Below are positions 1 to 8,199 of a stretch of 57,961 nt of DNA, in pieces. Origin of the DNA: JBLHKW01 sp047618565 (GTDB lineage: Bacteria; Planctomycetota; UBA1135; GCA-002686595); NCBI GenBank assembly GCA_047618565.1, contig JBLHKW010000005.1:1-57961 (forward strand), read 5' to 3'. The stretch's first letter is position 1. Each line of letters opens with the position of its first letter. The notes beneath the pieces are model-generated. The model was not told the origin of the DNA. It did not search any database and saw only the letters and a list, made by a program, of their open reading frames with translations. A program made the position numbers and the translations under genes.

Positions 1-912
1 TCCTTCGCCTTCGCCGAGGTTCCCGACGGAGCGTGGCTGGTGGGCGTCGCGCCCGCCGGTACCGCGCGCGCTCCCGTGAATGCCACCGATATCAGTCGCA
101 TCGCCCGCTCGGTCAAGCTGAAGCGTGGGCAAGCGTCCACCGAGCTGGTACTTCGTATCGGCCGCGGGTTGCGACTGCGTGGCCTGATCGAGGACAGCCG
201 CGGCGCCCCGGCGGGATATCTATCGGTCAGTGCGATCGAGGAGGGAATCGCCGGGGGGCTGTGGACGCGCACGGCGGCGGACGGGACCTTCGACGTGGGC
301 CCGCTCGGCCCGGGCGCATGCTCGATCAAGGTTCGAGTGTCCGACGAGGGTGAGCAGGAGTTCGGCCCGTTCGAGACTGGCTCCGGTGAGGTTCGGATCC
401 GTCTGCGCGCGGCTGCCGAAGTCGAGGGCACCGTCCTGGATGAAGCCGGCCAGCGCGCGGACGCTTGCCGCGTGCAGGTGCTACGGCCCTATTCCGAGCC
501 GCCCGTGATGGTCAAGGGTCACGACGTCTCTGGCGGACGCTTCGAGGTGACCGAGCTGGAGCTCGGCGTCTACCGCATCGTGGCGACGGCCGAGGGCGAA
601 CGCATCGCGATCTCGGACGACATCGATCTGCGCTCCAACGAACGCGCACTTGGCATCGAGCTCGTCCTCGCCGACGGTGCGCAGATCGCTGTTCGGCTAC
701 GGGGCGGCAAGAGTCCCGCCACGATCGGGGTCGCGCGTGGCGCGCGCACGGTCGCCGTTGCCAGCGTCGAGCCCGGCGAGGTGTGGACGCAGACGGTGCC
801 CGCCGGAGCCATATCCGTCAGCCTGCTCTCCGCGCAGGGCGTCGTGCTGGACCAGGCTCGGCTCGTGGCAGTGCCCGGTGAGCGCCACGACGTGTTGTTC
901 GACCTCGACTGA
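1..912 (+). CDS. Carboxypeptidase-regulatory-like (Ig-fold) protein, 5' truncated
   Basis: The frame is open from the first base of the window, so the true start lies upstream; the GTG at 40 is only the first internal start-like codon. The visible ~303 residues look like serial beta-sandwich modules of the carboxypeptidase regulatory-like type (phrases such as LRGLIEDSRGAPAGYL and VEGTVLDEAGQR, roughly 85-100 residues apart). Such modules are common in large planctomycete surface or secreted proteins. No enzyme motif is visible in this part. The exact role is unknown. Confidence 0.75.
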   Translation, partial: SFAFAEVPDGAWLVGVAPAGTARAPVNATDISRIARSVKLKRGQASTELVLRIGRGLRLRGLIEDSRGAPAGYLSVSAIEEGIAGGLWTRTAADGTFDVGPLGPGACSIKVRVSDEGEQEFGPFETGSGEVRIRLRAAAEVEGTVLDEAGQRADACRVQVLRPYSEPPVMVKGHDVSGGRFEVTELELGVYRIVATAEGERIAISDDIDLRSNERALGIELVLADGAQIAVRLRGGKSPATIGVARGARTVAVASVEPGEVWTQTVPAGAISVSLLSAQGVVLDQARLVAVPGERHDVLFDLD

Positions 913-925
913 CGCGCGCGAACGC

Positions 926-1456
926 TCAGTCTTCGGCGTCGCGCAACCGGTCGAACTCCAGGACGGTCCCGCCCACGAGCAGACACCAGGCGACGGCCAG
1001 GATGCCCCAGCCCGCGGGACCCGACGCGAGCGGTCCGAAGCGCGGAATCAGCCGCAGGACCACGTAGGCCCCGACCACGCAGAGTCCACCGAAGGCCACC
1101 CAGCGTGGAATTCCGCCGGGCGCTCCGGGCCGTCCGCCCCGGAACAGGAAGAGCATGGTGGCGAGGCCGAGAACCCCGCCCAGGCCCAGTCCGACGATGC
1201 GCCAGATCAACGTATCGCCGCGCAGGGAGTTCGGGTCGATGGCCTGTGCCACGCTCTGTGCAAGGCGGTGCCCACGGCCCAGGATGTCGACCAGCTCGTC
1301 GATAGCGAACAGGCCGCACACGCTGGCGATGAAGGCCCAGGGCCGTCTGGCCCCCGGGGGGCAGCGACGGGCCAGGATCAGCGCCAGCAGGCTGGGGATC
1401 AGCCAGGTGCTCACTTCAGCGACGATCATCAGGGTCGAGGTCGATTCCTGCTGCAT
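926..1456 (-). CDS. Small integral membrane protein of unknown function
   Basis: A 176-residue protein starting at ATG 1456. Four or five hydrophobic segments are visible: about residues 10-28, 38-58, 85-105, 120-138 and 145-165. No recognised family motif was seen. It is convergent with the preceding gene (13 bp between stop codons). The C terminus is acidic (RLRDAED) and probably cytosolic. I do not recognise the family. Confidence 0.6.
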   Translation of the reverse strand: MQQESTSTLMIVAEVSTWLIPSLLALILARRCPPGARRPWAFIASVCGLFAIDELVDILGRGHRLAQSVAQAIDPNSLRGDTLIWRIVGLGLGGVLGLATMLFLFRGGRPGAPGGIPRWVAFGGLCVVGAYVVLRLIPRFGPLASGPAGWGILAVAWCLLVGGTVLEFDRLRDAED

Positions 1457-1606
1457 GGGACGCGCATTGTCCGGGATCCAGGCCGGGGGTGCAATGGGTC
1501 CGGTGCGCGACCGATCGGGTCACGGATCGTCCGGAATACGAAGACACCGCGACGCCCCATGCGATGGAGCGCCGCGGTGTGAATCGCGACTTCAGTCAGC
1601 CGAGGC

Positions 1607-2518
1607 TCAGCGAATGGCGACGTGCCGGGTGCCGCTCGCCGGTGCGCTGTCGCCGGCTTGGGTCCGGATCGCCGCCGAGCCTTCGACCTGCACCTGGACT
1701 TCGAAGCGGGCCATCTGCTCGTAGTCCGACTGCTGCTGGCGGTTGGCCAGTAGGTCGAGCTCTGCCTCCTGGCGGCTGCGTACCTCGGCCAGGCGGCCGG
1801 TGAGCTGGTCCAGGCTGGACGCGTCGTAGCGACTGCAGTTGTCGATGGTTCGGTTGCGCTTCTCGAGCAGCTTGATCAGCCTCTCGTTGCGCGCGATCGA
1901 GTCCACCTGACGCGAGAGCTGCCAGATCTGGGTCTGGAACTGGGCGCGCTCATTCTCGAGCTGGTTGAGCAGTTCACCCAGCCGGTTGGCCTGGCTCTGC
2001 AGGTAGGTCATGTCGTGGGCGGCATCCGCCGCACGGTTGGCGTACGCGACCCGCGTCTGACGGATCTGGTTCATCTTGTTGGCTGCAGCATCGGCGCTGT
2101 ACACGTGGTTCTGAAGCATGACCACCACCTGGGTCCCGCCACCCATCCGCGCCGCGGCGGCCGCTGCCACCTGGGGCTCCAGCTCGGACAGGTCCTTGTC
2201 GGTCAAGGTGACCACACGCTCGGCGACGGCGCGCTCGCGCTGCAGCTGGCCGAGTTGCTCTTTGAGCTCCGCCAGGTCGCCGCGCACCATACGGATCCGC
2301 TCCGGGTACTCCTGCTCGAGGTTGCGCAGCTGCGCTCGGGCTGCGGTCGGATCGTCGATGGCCGAATCGATCGTGTGCATCACCTTGCTATGGACGTTCT
2401 CGAGAACGGCACGGGTGCGACCCTCGCCGGCGAAGATCACGGCTCCTCCGACGGCCACAGCGACCAGCACGGTCGTGATGATGCTCGTTCGAAACAGGCC
2501 TTTGAAAAGGGAAATCAT
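1607..2518 (-). CDS. Membrane-anchored coiled-coil protein
   Basis: A 303-residue protein starting at ATG 2518 with AGGAG about 8 nt upstream. Residues 10-31 form one N-terminal membrane anchor. Residues ~60-260 are rich in Glu, Gln, Arg, Leu and Ala with heptad spacing, predicting a long coiled coil broken by a small glycine segment (ARMGGGTQV). The last ~30 residues are low-complexity. The anchor plus coiled coil recalls PspA-like or envelope-spacer proteins, but no PspA signature is present. It is divergent from the ECF sigma gene, with palindromic element A between them. Confidence 0.65.
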   Translation of the reverse strand: MISLFKGLFRTSIITTVLVAVAVGGAVIFAGEGRTRAVLENVHSKVMHTIDSAIDDPTAARAQLRNLEQEYPERIRMVRGDLAELKEQLGQLQRERAVAERVVTLTDKDLSELEPQVAAAAAARMGGGTQVVVMLQNHVYSADAAANKMNQIRQTRVAYANRAADAAHDMTYLQSQANRLGELLNQLENERAQFQTQIWQLSRQVDSIARNERLIKLLEKRNRTIDNCSRYDASSLDQLTGRLAEVRSRQEAELDLLANRQQQSDYEQMARFEVQVQVEGSAAIRTQAGDSAPASGTRHVAIR

Positions 2519-2657
2519 GTTTGTGCTCCTGGGCTAGCGGGCCGTCTGACCCACGCGGTTGGTTGACCGGCCCACCTCGGGCCTCTGCTCCTTGTTGGGA
2601 TCCGGAGCTCGCCATTTTCGCCCGTGGGCAAGAAATCCTGGCGGACGGAGGGTGCAA

Positions 2658-2813
2658 GGGTCCTGATCCAAGAATCCGCATGAATTGTCTCGCGCCTTGG
2701 AGCCCGTAGCTGCGTTGCAGCTCCTCTTGATATCCACGAATACGCGTCGTCGCTGCGCCTTGCCACAGACTCCAAGCCACCCAACAAATGACGCCGACTT
2801 TTGGATCAGACCC
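2658..2813. repeat. Palindromic element A (shares a core with element B at 34058)
   Basis: About 156 bp bracketed by the inverted repeat GGGTCCTGATCCAA (2658-2671) and TTGGATCAGACCC (2801-2813), which pair with a single bulge. Inside are a perfect hairpin AGCTGC-GTT-GCAGCT near 2707-2721 and a core starting TATCCACGAATACGCGTCGTC near 2735 and ending GCGCCTTGCCA. The same 35-nt core occurs once more at about 34125 with 29 of 35 bases identical, inside a different outer inverted repeat. The rest of 2519-2890 shows no gene. Confidence 0.6.
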
Positions 2814-2814
2814 C

Positions 2815-2820
2815 TAGAAT
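2815..2820 (+). promoter_or_regulatory. Possible -10 box TAGAAT for the sigma-kinase operon
   Basis: TAGAAT just outside the right arm of element A. The same hexamer sits in front of moaA and the ATP-grasp operon. A start near 2827 would leave a ~64-nt leader to GTG 2891. No clear -35 is seen. Confidence 0.35.
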
Positions 2821-2890
2821 GAGGACGAATAAAGGGCCGCACAGGACGTTAGACCCGCAGCTGAGGCCTGCCCGCCCCATCTGCCCCCCC

Positions 2891-3652
2891 GTGAACCCCA
2901 TAACCGCCACCTTTGTAAGTCGCCTGCGCAGCCGGGACCCGGCCGCGTGGTTCGAGCTCTGGGAGACCTTTGCGCCCATTTTAAGAGCCCAGCTGTCACG
3001 CTGGGGTCGCGGGCGGATCGGCCAGGAGACCGTCAAGGACCTCTCCCAGGAGACCATGGCCGCCCTGGCGGGAGCGATCGACAAGCACGACCCCGCGCGC
3101 GGCGCCCGCTTCTCGACCTGGCTGCTGGCCATCGCGCGCTACACCCTCAGCGATGAGATGGACCGCCGTTCGGCCCTGAAGCGCGGATCCGGTGTCCGGC
3201 CCCAGAGCCTGGATGAAGGCCTGGGCGCGGTCGATGGTGGCCTGCGGCCGGAGGCCGCCTACGAGCGCAGCGTGTTCGACGCCAAGATCGAGGCTGCACT
3301 GCGGGAGCTCGAGCGCGAGGCGGGCTTCATGGAGTTTTCCGTGTTCCGCATGCGCGTGCTCGAGGGCCGTTCGGGGCGCGAGACTGCCGAGAGCCTCGGA
3401 GTCAGCGAGCCCACGGTCAGCAGGCGCCTGGCAGCGCTTCGCAAGCAGCTGCGGGCCCACCTGCACGAGGTTTTCTCGAAGTACAGTTTCACCGATCAGG
3501 AGTTTCACGAGCTCGAGCGAAACGGCGTCGAGCTGAATCCCAATAAGGCTGAAGACGGGACATTCGACGAGGCCATCGCAGAGATCTACCACCGCCATGG
3601 GGCGGCTGCGGAGGCCGAGACCAGCGAGCACGGAGGCTGCGATCATGGTTAG
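2891..3652 (+). CDS. ECF-family RNA polymerase sigma factor
   Basis: A protein of about 253 residues from GTG 2891; ATG 2819 is in frame but lies on the likely -10 box and would add a poorly structured tail. Region 2 is visible early (LRSRDPAAWFELWETF, DLSQETMAAL, FSTWLLAIARYTLSDEMDRR). Region 4 has a helix-turn-helix near residues 170-205 (GRSGRETAESLGVSEPTVSR). A ~60-residue C-terminal extension follows. The gene ends inside the start of the kinase gene (8-nt overlap), so the two are probably translationally coupled. Planctomycetes often link ECF factors to Ser/Thr kinases; regulation by that kinase is inference. Confidence 0.85.
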   Translation: MNPITATFVSRLRSRDPAAWFELWETFAPILRAQLSRWGRGRIGQETVKDLSQETMAALAGAIDKHDPARGARFSTWLLAIARYTLSDEMDRRSALKRGSGVRPQSLDEGLGAVDGGLRPEAAYERSVFDAKIEAALRELEREAGFMEFSVFRMRVLEGRSGRETAESLGVSEPTVSRRLAALRKQLRAHLHEVFSKYSFTDQEFHELERNGVELNPNKAEDGTFDEAIAEIYHRHGAAAEAETSEHGGCDHG

Positions 3653-5813
3653 CGTGAGTTTTGGTGCCATTTCGGTACTTGCGGTGGCATTCCTCACCTT
3701 GGCGTTGCCCGTGCTCGTCCTCTGGACGGTCTTCAAGGTCGTACAGGGGGGCGCGTGGGTTGTCGCGAACCTGTTCAAGCTGGTGCGCGGCTTCGTGCGC
3801 CACATCTTCGCCTTCGTGCGCGGCAGCGCGCTCGACATGCTGCATTTCGTGGGCGGCCTGCTGACCGCCTGCGTGATCCTGCCCCTGGCGATCCTGAACG
3901 TGATCATCGGGCGCTGGTCCTCGGCCGGGCACTACGGCCGCGCGCTCGAGGACGAACTCATGAGCGCGGGCGTCTGCCTCTACCGTTTTGCACTCGGGAA
4001 CCCGATCCGGCTCATGGGCCTGGGCGTCCTCACCGACGGTCTCGAACGGCGCCTGCCGGAGCTCGTGGCGCGCGCTCCTCGTGAGCGCCGCAGGCGCACG
4101 AGGAGCGATTTCCCGGGCTACAAGATCACCGGCGATCTGCCCCCTGGTGGTTCCGGGGCACGCCTTTTCCTGGCCAAGCCCAGCAGTGACAAGGTGGCCA
4201 GCTTCCGTAACAAGGGCTTCCCGGACCCGGGCAAGGTCGTGATCAAGTCCTTCGCCCTGGGCGACGGTTCCACGCTGCCCCAGATCGTGCGCGAGAGCCG
4301 GGCGCTCGAGGCCGCTGGTCGCCTCGGACTGGTGCTCGAGCATGACCTGTCGAGCGATCGCTTCCATTACGTGATGCCGTTCGTCCCCGGCGACGACCTG
4401 GACATCGTCACCCGGCGCGCACACACCGAGGCGGGTGCGCAGGGGCTGACTGACGAGGGCGTGCGTCAGATCCTGGAATACGCGAGTGATCTGCTCGAGA
4501 CGCTCGAGCACTTCCATGATGGCGGGCTCTGGCACAAGGACATCAAGCCGACCAATCTGATCGTGTCGAGCGATCGCGTGCACCTGGTGGACCTGGGTCT
4601 GGTCACCCCGCTCGAGTCGGGCATGACCCTCACGACTCACGGTACCGAGTACTTCCGCGACCCGGAGCTCGTCCGTCTCGCGCTCAAGGGCGTCAAGGTG
4701 CATGAGGTCGACGGCGTCAAGTTCGACCTGTACAGCGCGGGCGCTGTGCTCTACTCGATGATCGAGAACTCCTTCCCGGCACATGGCAGCCTCTCGCGCA
4801 TCACCAAGCGTTGTCCGGATGCGGTGCAATGGATCGTGCGGCGCGCCATGGCCGACATGAAGGGTCGCTACGGATCCGCGGGCGAGATGCTCGCCGACCT
4901 GCGCGTCGCTCTGGCGGCCCGCGACCCGTTCAGCGTGCGCCCCGCGGAGTTGCCCTCGGTCAAGGGCGGCGTCAGCGCCGAGGCGCCCAGCTCCGCGTTC
5001 CGGCCGGGGCCGCCGCCGATCCCGCAGCCCGCGCCGCGCGAGTCCCTGTTCGCTTCCTTCGCAGCCCGCCGTGCTGCGTTCCGTCCGTGGTCCCGACGCT
5101 CTGGCCGCGTGTCGACGGCTCCCGTCTCGAAGACCGGTCCCGCCGGCGTGCGTAGGCGTACCCGTCGCCACACCATGGCGGCAGCGTTCCTGGCTTGCTT
5201 CTTCGGCATGTTCGTCGCTGCCAGTTCGGGCCTGTTCCTGGATGGCGAGCCGCGGAGCGGCAGCCACGCCGCCCCCAGGGTTGCGAGCTTCCTCGAGCGC
5301 GTCGGTGAGCGTGCGCGCGGTGTCGCGCGCCGTGCGGGCGCCCCCATCCCGCCCGAGGTGGAGACTCGCCAGGAGAGCAGCGTCGAGCGCATGTGGGCGC
5401 GCAGGCTGCGCCCGGAGTTGCCCGTGCTCGAGCAGGATGGAAGCTCGCAGGGCCGTACCGTTTTGATCGTCGAGGAGCTGCCGCCGACCGCCGACGAGCG
5501 CATCCTGCCCGGGTTGCAGGCCTGCCTGCGGGAACGCGGCTACAATATTACGGGCCTGGCCGGAGTCGGGCCGCAGGATGGGTCGGACGTGGCGTGGTCC
5601 GCGGGTGCACGGCGCGCCGTTGGACTCAGCGACCCGACCGACGCCCAGGCCCTCGAGCGCTTGCAGTCCTTCGTGGACGGGAGCTCACCCGAGCTGGGCG
5701 CCGTGCTCTGGGTCAGCCAGGACAGCGGTGACGGTCACGTGCTGTATCACCTGGTCAAGCGCACCGCGCGCAAGGCTGCTGTGCCGTCGGAGATCGTTTT
5801 CAGCACCCGATGA
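3645..5813 (+). CDS. Membrane Ser/Thr protein kinase
   Basis: A 722-residue protein from ATG 3645, overlapping the sigma-factor stop. Two hydrophobic stretches lie in the first ~90 residues. The Hanks-type kinase domain spans about 155-425: VVIKSF carries the ATP-binding Lys, HKDIKPTN near 297-304 is the catalytic loop, DLG near 315 replaces the usual DFG, and GTEYFRDPE is the activation-segment end. A Pro-rich linker leads to a third membrane segment near 509-529 and a ~190-residue C-terminal domain with no recognised fold that could be a periplasmic sensor. Coupling to the ECF gene suggests one signalling unit. Confidence 0.85.
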   Translation: MVSVSFGAISVLAVAFLTLALPVLVLWTVFKVVQGGAWVVANLFKLVRGFVRHIFAFVRGSALDMLHFVGGLLTACVILPLAILNVIIGRWSSAGHYGRALEDELMSAGVCLYRFALGNPIRLMGLGVLTDGLERRLPELVARAPRERRRRTRSDFPGYKITGDLPPGGSGARLFLAKPSSDKVASFRNKGFPDPGKVVIKSFALGDGSTLPQIVRESRALEAAGRLGLVLEHDLSSDRFHYVMPFVPGDDLDIVTRRAHTEAGAQGLTDEGVRQILEYASDLLETLEHFHDGGLWHKDIKPTNLIVSSDRVHLVDLGLVTPLESGMTLTTHGTEYFRDPELVRLALKGVKVHEVDGVKFDLYSAGAVLYSMIENSFPAHGSLSRITKRCPDAVQWIVRRAMADMKGRYGSAGEMLADLRVALAARDPFSVRPAELPSVKGGVSAEAPSSAFRPGPPPIPQPAPRESLFASFAARRAAFRPWSRRSGRVSTAPVSKTGPAGVRRRTRRHTMAAAFLACFFGMFVAASSGLFLDGEPRSGSHAAPRVASFLERVGERARGVARRAGAPIPPEVETRQESSVERMWARRLRPELPVLEQDGSSQGRTVLIVEELPPTADERILPGLQACLRERGYNITGLAGVGPQDGSDVAWSAGARRAVGLSDPTDAQALERLQSFVDGSSPELGAVLWVSQDSGDGHVLYHLVKRTARKAAVPSEIVFSTR

Positions 5814-5837
5814 GGGGCGACGAGCCGGGGCGGTCCG

Positions 5838-5843
5838 TACAAT
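5838..5843 (+). promoter_or_regulatory. -10-like TACAAT, leaderless promoter candidate
   Basis: TACAAT ends 7 nt before the GTG start at 5851, so a normal transcription start would fall on or next to the start codon. No Shine-Dalgarno sequence is present between them. Confidence 0.45.
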
Positions 5844-5850
5844 CACCTCC

Positions 5851-6219
5851 GTGGCTCCCGAGACCCCCCGAAACCGAGTGCTCGACCGTCAGCAGCGTGC
5901 CCAGCGCATCTGCGCCATCGTCGATAGTGTCCCCGCGGGCAAGGTCGCGACCTACGGTCAGGTGGCCCGCGAGGCTGGCTTTCCACGCGGCGCACGCCAG
6001 GTAGGGTTCGTGCTTCGAAACCTGCCGCCCGGGTCACCTCTGGCCTGGCACCGCGTCGTGAATGCTCAGGGCCGACCGAGCCCGCGCGGCGACGGTGGGT
6101 CGGTACGGCAGCAGGTGAGCAGGCTACGGGCCGAGGGCGTTCGCTTCGACCGCAAGGGGCGCATCGACCTCGAGCGCTGGAGATGGCAGCCTGAGTGGAG
6201 CGAACGTCCAATCCCCTGA
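5851..6219 (+). CDS. Alkyltransferase-like protein (ATL)
   Basis: A 122-residue protein from GTG 5851. It matches the DNA-binding domain of O6-alkylguanine-DNA alkyltransferase: VPAGKVATYGQVA is the helix-turn-helix entry, and AWHRVVN occupies the place of the PCHRVV active site. The acceptor Cys is replaced by Trp, which defines ATL proteins; these bind alkylated guanine without repairing it and hand lesions to nucleotide excision repair (family knowledge). Length is typical. The gene stands between a kinase gene and an unrelated secreted protein and may have its own promoter. Confidence 0.85.
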   Translation: MAPETPRNRVLDRQQRAQRICAIVDSVPAGKVATYGQVAREAGFPRGARQVGFVLRNLPPGSPLAWHRVVNAQGRPSPRGDGGSVRQQVSRLRAEGVRFDRKGRIDLERWRWQPEWSERPIP

Positions 6220-6235
6220 CGGTCAACGAGGTTTC

Positions 6236-7498
6236 ATGTCTGCATTTTTTCGTTCTGTGCTCCTGCTGACCCTTATCGCTGGCGTCCACGGCATGGTCAG
6301 CGCTGAGGATGGCGAGCGTCCGAGCGAGGAGCCGCTCGGCGTGCCTGACGAGGCCGCGATTGCGTCGGGAATCGACGAGGCGCTGGCCTACCTGCTCAAG
6401 CACCAGGAACTCTACGAGCCCGACCCGGCTGTGGGGAGCATCCCCGATGCGGAGCTCGCGAGCTGGCAGGAACAGGAGCGTGAGCGCTTGCGCGAGCAGC
6501 GCGTGGAGAGTGGCCCCGGATCCGAATGGCCCTACGAGGGCGTCTACCGGGTCGGGGCGGATTGGCGCATCCCGGCCGGCTATCGGGTCGGCGGGACGGC
6601 CATCGCGTGCCTCGCGCTGCTCGGGGCTCCGGGCTGGGAGGGCGCACCCGAGCGTCACGCGGCAGTGGCGCGCGGCACGCAGTTCATGTTGGAGAGGATC
6701 GAGGCTGACCCGGATATGGCGCCCGGTCCGAAACAGGGTTACGACGTACGCGGCTGGGGCCATGTGTACGCCATGAGTTTCTTGTTGCGCGCCCTGGACC
6801 TGCAGATCCTGACCGACCCGGCGACGCGCAAGCAGGCCGAGGAGACGATCCCCCATCTTGTGTACTGCATCGCCGAGAACGAGGAGCCCGGTGGTGGCTG
6901 GAACTACGCGGGCCGCGGCACGAGTCCCTTCATGACAGGCGCGACCCTGCTGGCCCTTTTTCACGCCAACGCGCGCGGCTACGAGGTCGACGGCGCCATG
7001 GTAGAGCGTGCGCTCGATGCCCTGGAAGGTGGGCGAACGGGGATCGGCTCGTTCGCCTATTCCGGGACGGTCGCAGGCGAGGTGGCCATGCCGGGATCCT
7101 CCGCGCGCGCAGCCATAGCCGAGCTCTGCCTGTTCCGCGCCGGCCGCAGTTCCGAGGCGCGCCTGCGCGCCGCCGTGCACGGCTTCTTCGAGGGCTGGGA
7201 CGACCTCTTCGATCGCAAGAGCAAGCAGGGCACCCACGAGGGGCCGTACAATATCGCGCCCTATTATTTCTACTTTGGACATACCTACGCTGCGATCGCG
7301 ATCGAACACCTGAGCGAGGGTTCGAGGGCGGCGGAGCGCGAGCAGCTACTGGCTCTCCTGTGGCGAACGCGCGAGGCGGATGGAAGCTGGAACGATCGCG
7401 TGTTCCCGCGCACGGGCTCCTACGCGACGGCCATGGGGATTCTGGCGCTCGTTGCCCCGGCGCTGCCCGCCGTCGAGGCCTGGACGGAGCGGAATTGA
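6236..7498 (+). CDS. Secreted squalene-oxidase/prenyltransferase-repeat protein
   Basis: A 420-residue protein from ATG 6236 with an N-terminal signal peptide ending near residue 23 (VHGMVSA). The body is made of alpha/alpha-toroid repeats of the prenyltransferase/squalene-oxidase type (GIDEALAYLLKHQE, GGGWNYAGRGTSPFMTGATL, TREADGSWNDRVFPRTGSYAT). The DXDD catalytic motif of cyclases is not visible, so terpene cyclase activity is unlikely. Such secreted repeat proteins are common in planctomycetes and of unknown role. Its stop overlaps the next start by TTGA. Confidence 0.8.
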   Translation: MSAFFRSVLLLTLIAGVHGMVSAEDGERPSEEPLGVPDEAAIASGIDEALAYLLKHQELYEPDPAVGSIPDAELASWQEQERERLREQRVESGPGSEWPYEGVYRVGADWRIPAGYRVGGTAIACLALLGAPGWEGAPERHAAVARGTQFMLERIEADPDMAPGPKQGYDVRGWGHVYAMSFLLRALDLQILTDPATRKQAEETIPHLVYCIAENEEPGGGWNYAGRGTSPFMTGATLLALFHANARGYEVDGAMVERALDALEGGRTGIGSFAYSGTVAGEVAMPGSSARAAIAELCLFRAGRSSEARLRAAVHGFFEGWDDLFDRKSKQGTHEGPYNIAPYYFYFGHTYAAIAIEHLSEGSRAAEREQLLALLWRTREADGSWNDRVFPRTGSYATAMGILALVAPALPAVEAWTERN

Positions 7499-8154
7499 AC
7501 GATCAGGCTCGGCTATCGGGCTGCCACCTGCGCCTCGGTGTCCTGGCTAGTGTCTCGATCCTGCTGACCCTGGCCTCGTGCGCGGCCCAGACGACGGTCC
7601 GTCCCCGTGAACCCCAGCCGGTGCCGACGGTCGACGGCGAATTCGTCAGCATGACGGTAGGCCTGCGTTCCTTCTCGAGTGACGAGTGGGCGCCCGTGGA
7701 GGATCAGGCTCTGCTCGCCTTCAACTATCAGCTGATGCCGGAGGGTGCGGCGGTCAGCCTGGACATCGGACTGAGCTACAGCGAGGACGACACGTCCGTG
7801 CTGCTCGGGAACATGGAGCGCGCCAACCTGGAGGCCGGCGTGTGGGAGGCTTCGGCCGGCATCTACAAGGAGTTCGGGTCGTGGCGATCCCCCGTGCACC
7901 CGTACTGCGGTGTCGGGGCGTCGCTTCTGGTGATCAACAGCCGCTTGAGGGGTGGCCCTGATCCTGTGGTCGCGTACGAGGACGAGGCCGAGCTCGGCTA
8001 CTACGCGCGCGCGGGCTTGCTCTGGACGATCTACGCGGGCGCCCAGGTTGGCTTCGATGTGCGCTACGTGACCGCTGGCGACGTGCGCTTCGGCGAGATG
8101 CTCGTCGACGGGGACAACGTCCAGATGGGCGTCATCTTCCGCGGCGCGTTCTGA
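7495..8154 (+). CDS. Lipoprotein, probable outer-membrane beta-barrel-like protein
   Basis: A 219-residue protein from TTG 7495, overlapping the previous stop by 4 nt (TTGA). A hydrophobic segment with lipobox LASC gives a lipidated Cys near residue 28. After a short Pro-rich linker the rest alternates polar and hydrophobic residues and ends in aromatic-rich strands (FDVRYVTAGDVRFG, MGVIFRGAF), as in small OmpW/OmpA-like barrels. A lipoprotein signal on a barrel-like domain is unusual. Coupling to the squalene-repeat gene suggests a joint envelope function. Confidence 0.6.
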   Translation: MNDQARLSGCHLRLGVLASVSILLTLASCAAQTTVRPREPQPVPTVDGEFVSMTVGLRSFSSDEWAPVEDQALLAFNYQLMPEGAAVSLDIGLSYSEDDTSVLLGNMERANLEAGVWEASAGIYKEFGSWRSPVHPYCGVGASLLVINSRLRGGPDPVVAYEDEAELGYYARAGLLWTIYAGAQVGFDVRYVTAGDVRFGEMLVDGDNVQMGVIFRGAF

Positions 8155-8199
8155 TTCGCAGTCAGGCGGCGTGCTCCTGGACGCACTCTTCGTTCGGCG

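Noticed and set aside
3489..5267. 592-codon minus-strand ORF
   Set aside because: Antisense shadow of the sigma/kinase genes with low-complexity Arg/Glu/His content.
5843..7309. 488-codon minus-strand ORF
   Set aside because: Antisense to the ATL and squalene-repeat genes, whose motifs and signal peptide are clear.
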